A stretch of 17,099 bases of DNA. Origin: an uncultured Eubacterium sp. (GTDB lineage Bacteria; Bacillota; Clostridia; Lachnospirales; CAG-274). Position 1 is the first letter of the stretch; each line of letters begins with the position of its first letter. Of the stretch, positions 15,329-17,099 are shown one piece after another. Where the stretch lies: positions 1 through 17,099 of the forward strand of contig UQYD01000040.1 in assembly GCA_900545305.1 (NCBI GenBank). The letters run 5' to 3'. Under the pieces are notes generated by a model. The model did no database searches, was not told the DNA's origin, and saw only the letters and a list, made by a program, of their open reading frames with translations. The translations under genes were made by a program, and so were the position numbers.

Positions 15329-15721
15329 TTAAGCCTTTAACCTTTCAACAATAATCCTATCTGCTGGTAACCAATCAACACTATATAGTTCATTTTTGTC
15401 AAGCCACTTTGCATCTTCTGCCTCTTTAAATATAATCTCCCCATCTACTATAACACATAAAAAACATTTCATACTTAAATGAAATTTAGGATAATCAAAT
15501 TCCACAGTATCAATTAAATCACATACTTTAATTTTTACATTAAGTTCTTCTTGAATTTCCCTTACCAAGGCTTGCTGAGACGTTTCCCCAACCTCAATCT
15601 TTCCTCCAGGAAATTCCCACTTTCCCTTAAATTCGCCATATCCTCTAGCTGTAGCCAAAAATTTTTTAGGATTTTCTAAAGAATCACTTATCACTGCCGC
15701 AACTACTTTTATTGTTTTCAT
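15329..15721 (-). CDS. Nudix hydrolase, MutT/NudG-like (deoxy)nucleoside triphosphate pyrophosphohydrolase
   Basis: A 130-residue soluble enzyme that hydrolyses a nucleoside triphosphate to the monophosphate and pyrophosphate. The Nudix box is complete (GGKIEVGE-X7-REIQEELNV). The N-terminal KTIKVVAAVI and the WEFPGGK context resemble E. coli NudG, which acts on 5-substituted cytosine nucleotides, as well as MutT; I cannot decide the substrate. The ATG at 15721 is preferred, with GAGGTG 4 bases upstream. A TTG at 15733 overlaps the end of the SRA gene and lacks a site. The gene follows the SRA gene directly (its ribosome site overlaps that stop codon), so it is probably co-translated and shares the transcript. 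Confidence 0.9.
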   Translation of the reverse strand: MKTIKVVAAVISDSLENPKKFLATARGYGEFKGKWEFPGGKIEVGETSQQALVREIQEELNVKIKVCDLIDTVEFDYPKFHLSMKCFLCVIVDGEIIFKEAEDAKWLDKNELYSVDWLPADRIIVERLKA

Positions 15722-15729
15722 ACTACACC

Positions 15730-16485
15730 TCAAATAAACTCAAATATTTTATTTTTTATACATATATCATACACCATCTTTTTTTCTCCTTTATTATCAA
15801 AAACTATATATATTGATTTGCCATTAATTTCAGTAATTGTTCCTATTCCATATTTTTTATGTTTGATTTTCTTGCCAACAACATCCTCGGGTATTTCTAT
15901 TTTATGTTCCAACTCCTTCACTGAATTAACTTTTTGCACATAAATAGATTTACCTATATTTTTTTTATTTTCAGCTAATATTTTCGCATATTCTTCATCT
16001 ACATTCTTTCCACGTGTTTTGTAATCTTCCATATCTTTAAATACAAACATCTGTGGTTTTTCAACATCATTATCCGGTACTGGTTGTACAGGAAACATCC
16101 ATACTCTACGTGGAATTCCTTCTTCGTCTGACTGTATTTCTGTATATGGTTCCTCTACCAACTCAACTCTACCACAATAAATATACTCTTTTGGATTTAT
16201 AACTTCAAATAAATGAATATCAATTCCATTATGACCACTTTTAGCCAATGTTGCATTCTGTGCCCACTGAATATCTTGGTCCCCTAACTTACCCATACCG
16301 GTATAATGAAGAACCCCTCCAATCCATTTATCATGGTAAAGTCCCTTTGTATAATCTGAAACAATAACCAAAGTATTTGTAGCCTTTGAACGTCTCATTC
16401 CTCCCATGTTTCCACACTTAAAAATATTTACAATATCATCATTTTTTAATATTTGTCCTATTTCTAACCCCGGATTAAATTTCAT
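15730..16485 (-). CDS. SRA-like modified-DNA reader fused to a PcrA/UvrD-type Tudor-like domain
   Basis: 251 residues. Residues 1-135 look like the SRA-type reader of type IV restriction proteins (ScoMcrA/TagI style): FKCGNMGGMRRSK, a central WIGGVLHYTGMGKLGDQDI loop, QNATLAKS and a closing YIYCGRVEL strand. A charged linker follows (about 140-198). Residues 200-251 (GKKIKHKKYGIGTITEINGK) match the small beta-barrel at the C-terminus of PcrA/UvrD helicases. No nuclease motif is present, so it probably supplies target recognition to the McrC-like nuclease upstream or to another partner. ATGGAGG precedes the ATG. The role is inferred from the domains. Confidence 0.75.
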   Translation of the reverse strand: MKFNPGLEIGQILKNDDIVNIFKCGNMGGMRRSKATNTLVIVSDYTKGLYHDKWIGGVLHYTGMGKLGDQDIQWAQNATLAKSGHNGIDIHLFEVINPKEYIYCGRVELVEEPYTEIQSDEEGIPRRVWMFPVQPVPDNDVEKPQMFVFKDMEDYKTRGKNVDEEYAKILAENKKNIGKSIYVQKVNSVKELEHKIEIPEDVVGKKIKHKKYGIGTITEINGKSIYIVFDNKGEKKMVYDICIKNKIFEFI

Positions 16486-16564
16486 AAAAACACCTCCATA
16501 TGTAATCTATACAACATTATCTATCCTGTATATAACTTTTATATAATATTTATTATTTTTTAGC

Positions 16565-16593
16565 ATTTTACTTAAACGTAAATAGTATTTCAA
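16565..16593 (-). promoter_or_regulatory. Internal promoter of the SRA-Nudix pair
   Basis: TTGAAA (16588-16593), 17 bp, TAAAAT (16565-16570). A dyad TTTAC-N6-GTAAA (16567-16582) lies in the spacer and overlaps the -10, an ideal place for a repressor. The leader would be about 70 nt. Confidence 0.5.
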
Positions 16594-16637
16594 ATATAAA
16601 TCTCTAAAAGAATAAAAACTTGGTCAAGAACTAATCT

Positions 16638-17099
16638 TTAATTTTCAAATACATCTATAAATTTCTCTTCGCTTTTGTTCATCATTAAAACAAAATCATC
16701 ATAACTTCTAGTATTAATTGGTATTTTTAATCCATGTTTTACAACAAAAATATCATCTCTTGCTTGCATATTAGATTCATATTTAGACCCTTTATTCAAA
16801 AAAAGTTTTAAATCTTCTCTATCTTCAGTATCTGGATATAAATAATACCCCTGTTTTGCATCAAACCTAAACATATAAGCTAACAACTGCAAATAATCTT
16901 TATTATGTATATTATCAATAGGTTTATATTTTGCATCAGCTATTATATTTTTCTTTGTATTTTTGCTAATAAAATCTGGATAAATTTTCCCTTTATTTTT
17001 AGCAAATAGCCATTGTGCTCCTTCTCTCTCCTTATTCATCGGGTGGTAAAAAATATCTTTAAGTAAGGTATTCATATATTCTTCCCATAGCCATGCACC
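16638..17099 (-). CDS. McrC-like PD-(D/E)XK nuclease subunit (partial, N-terminus off window)
   Basis: The C-terminal 153 residues of a protein whose frame stays open to the right edge. The internal ATG at 17075 is not the start, because upstream codons read AWLWEEY, the usual WEEY lead-in of the McrC nuclease domain. The catalytic core is visible: YPDFI, then IIADAKYK, the Asp and Asp-x-Lys of a PD-(D/E)XK fold, followed by DYLQLLAYMFRF and YLYP, all typical of McrC (PF10117). In McrBC, McrB is the GTP-driven motor that binds modified DNA and McrC cuts; an mcrB-like partner would be expected just beyond the window. The SRA gene follows 152 bases downstream with its own promoter. Confidence 0.85.
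   Translation of the reverse strand, partial: GAWLWEEYMNTLLKDIFYHPMNKEREGAQWLFAKNKGKIYPDFISKNTKKNIIADAKYKPIDNIHNKDYLQLLAYMFRFDAKQGYYLYPDTEDREDLKLFLNKGSKYESNMQARDDIFVVKHGLKIPINTRSYDDFVLMMNKSEEKFIDVFEN

Overview
This window comes from a low-GC, anaerobic Firmicute, most likely a gut-associated Clostridia/Lachnospiraceae member. The evidence is AT-rich intergenic DNA, strong GGAGG-type ribosome sites, a hybrid-cluster protein with the anaerobe-type N-terminal Fe-S spacing, and an intact bile-salt-hydrolase-type enzyme. No rRNA, tRNA or CRISPR array is visible.

Left half (about 1-8.8 kb), housekeeping and accessory metabolism, all on the minus strand. A sulfate ABC-transport operon is transcribed sbp-cysT-cysW-cysA, with cysA cut by the left window edge. 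It is preceded by a 24-codon leader ORF ending in Asp-Cys-Leu-Cys. The Cys-codon segment can pair with the leader's own Shine-Dalgarno and more weakly with the sbp Shine-Dalgarno. A consensus promoter and three similar dyads (TTC(C/A)TAT-N6/7-ATAGGAA) lie upstream. Next come, as separate transcription units, an aldo/keto reductase with a MerR-type 19-bp-spacer promoter, tcdA (ct6A tRNA dehydratase), a choloylglycine-hydrolase-family enzyme and hcp (hydroxylamine reductase). Several have their own promoter or intrinsic terminator.

Middle (about 8.9-14 kb), a disturbed region. A small hypothetical gene with its own promoter is followed by an IS256-family element. The IS right end abuts a 19-bp direct repeat of the small gene's 3' end. 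Short minus-strand gene tails remain on both sides of the IS, and another frameshifted remnant lies near 13.9 kb. An 828-aa protein combines helix-hairpin-helix-like segments, a clear sigma-70 region-4-like helix-turn-helix and probable winged-helix segments.

Right part (about 14-17.1 kb), a modified-DNA restriction neighbourhood. An HNH endonuclease with a possible PUA/EVE-like N-terminus is divergent from the 828-aa gene. Beyond a bidirectional terminator, a minus-strand cluster contains the C-terminal nuclease part of an McrC-like protein (cut by the right edge), an SRA-like reader fused to a PcrA/UvrD-type Tudor-like tail, and a NudG/MutT-like Nudix hydrolase. The SRA gene has an internal promoter with a dyad in its spacer. 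An inferred theme is coupling of modified-cytosine recognition and cleavage to sanitation of modified nucleotides; this is not shown by the sequence itself.
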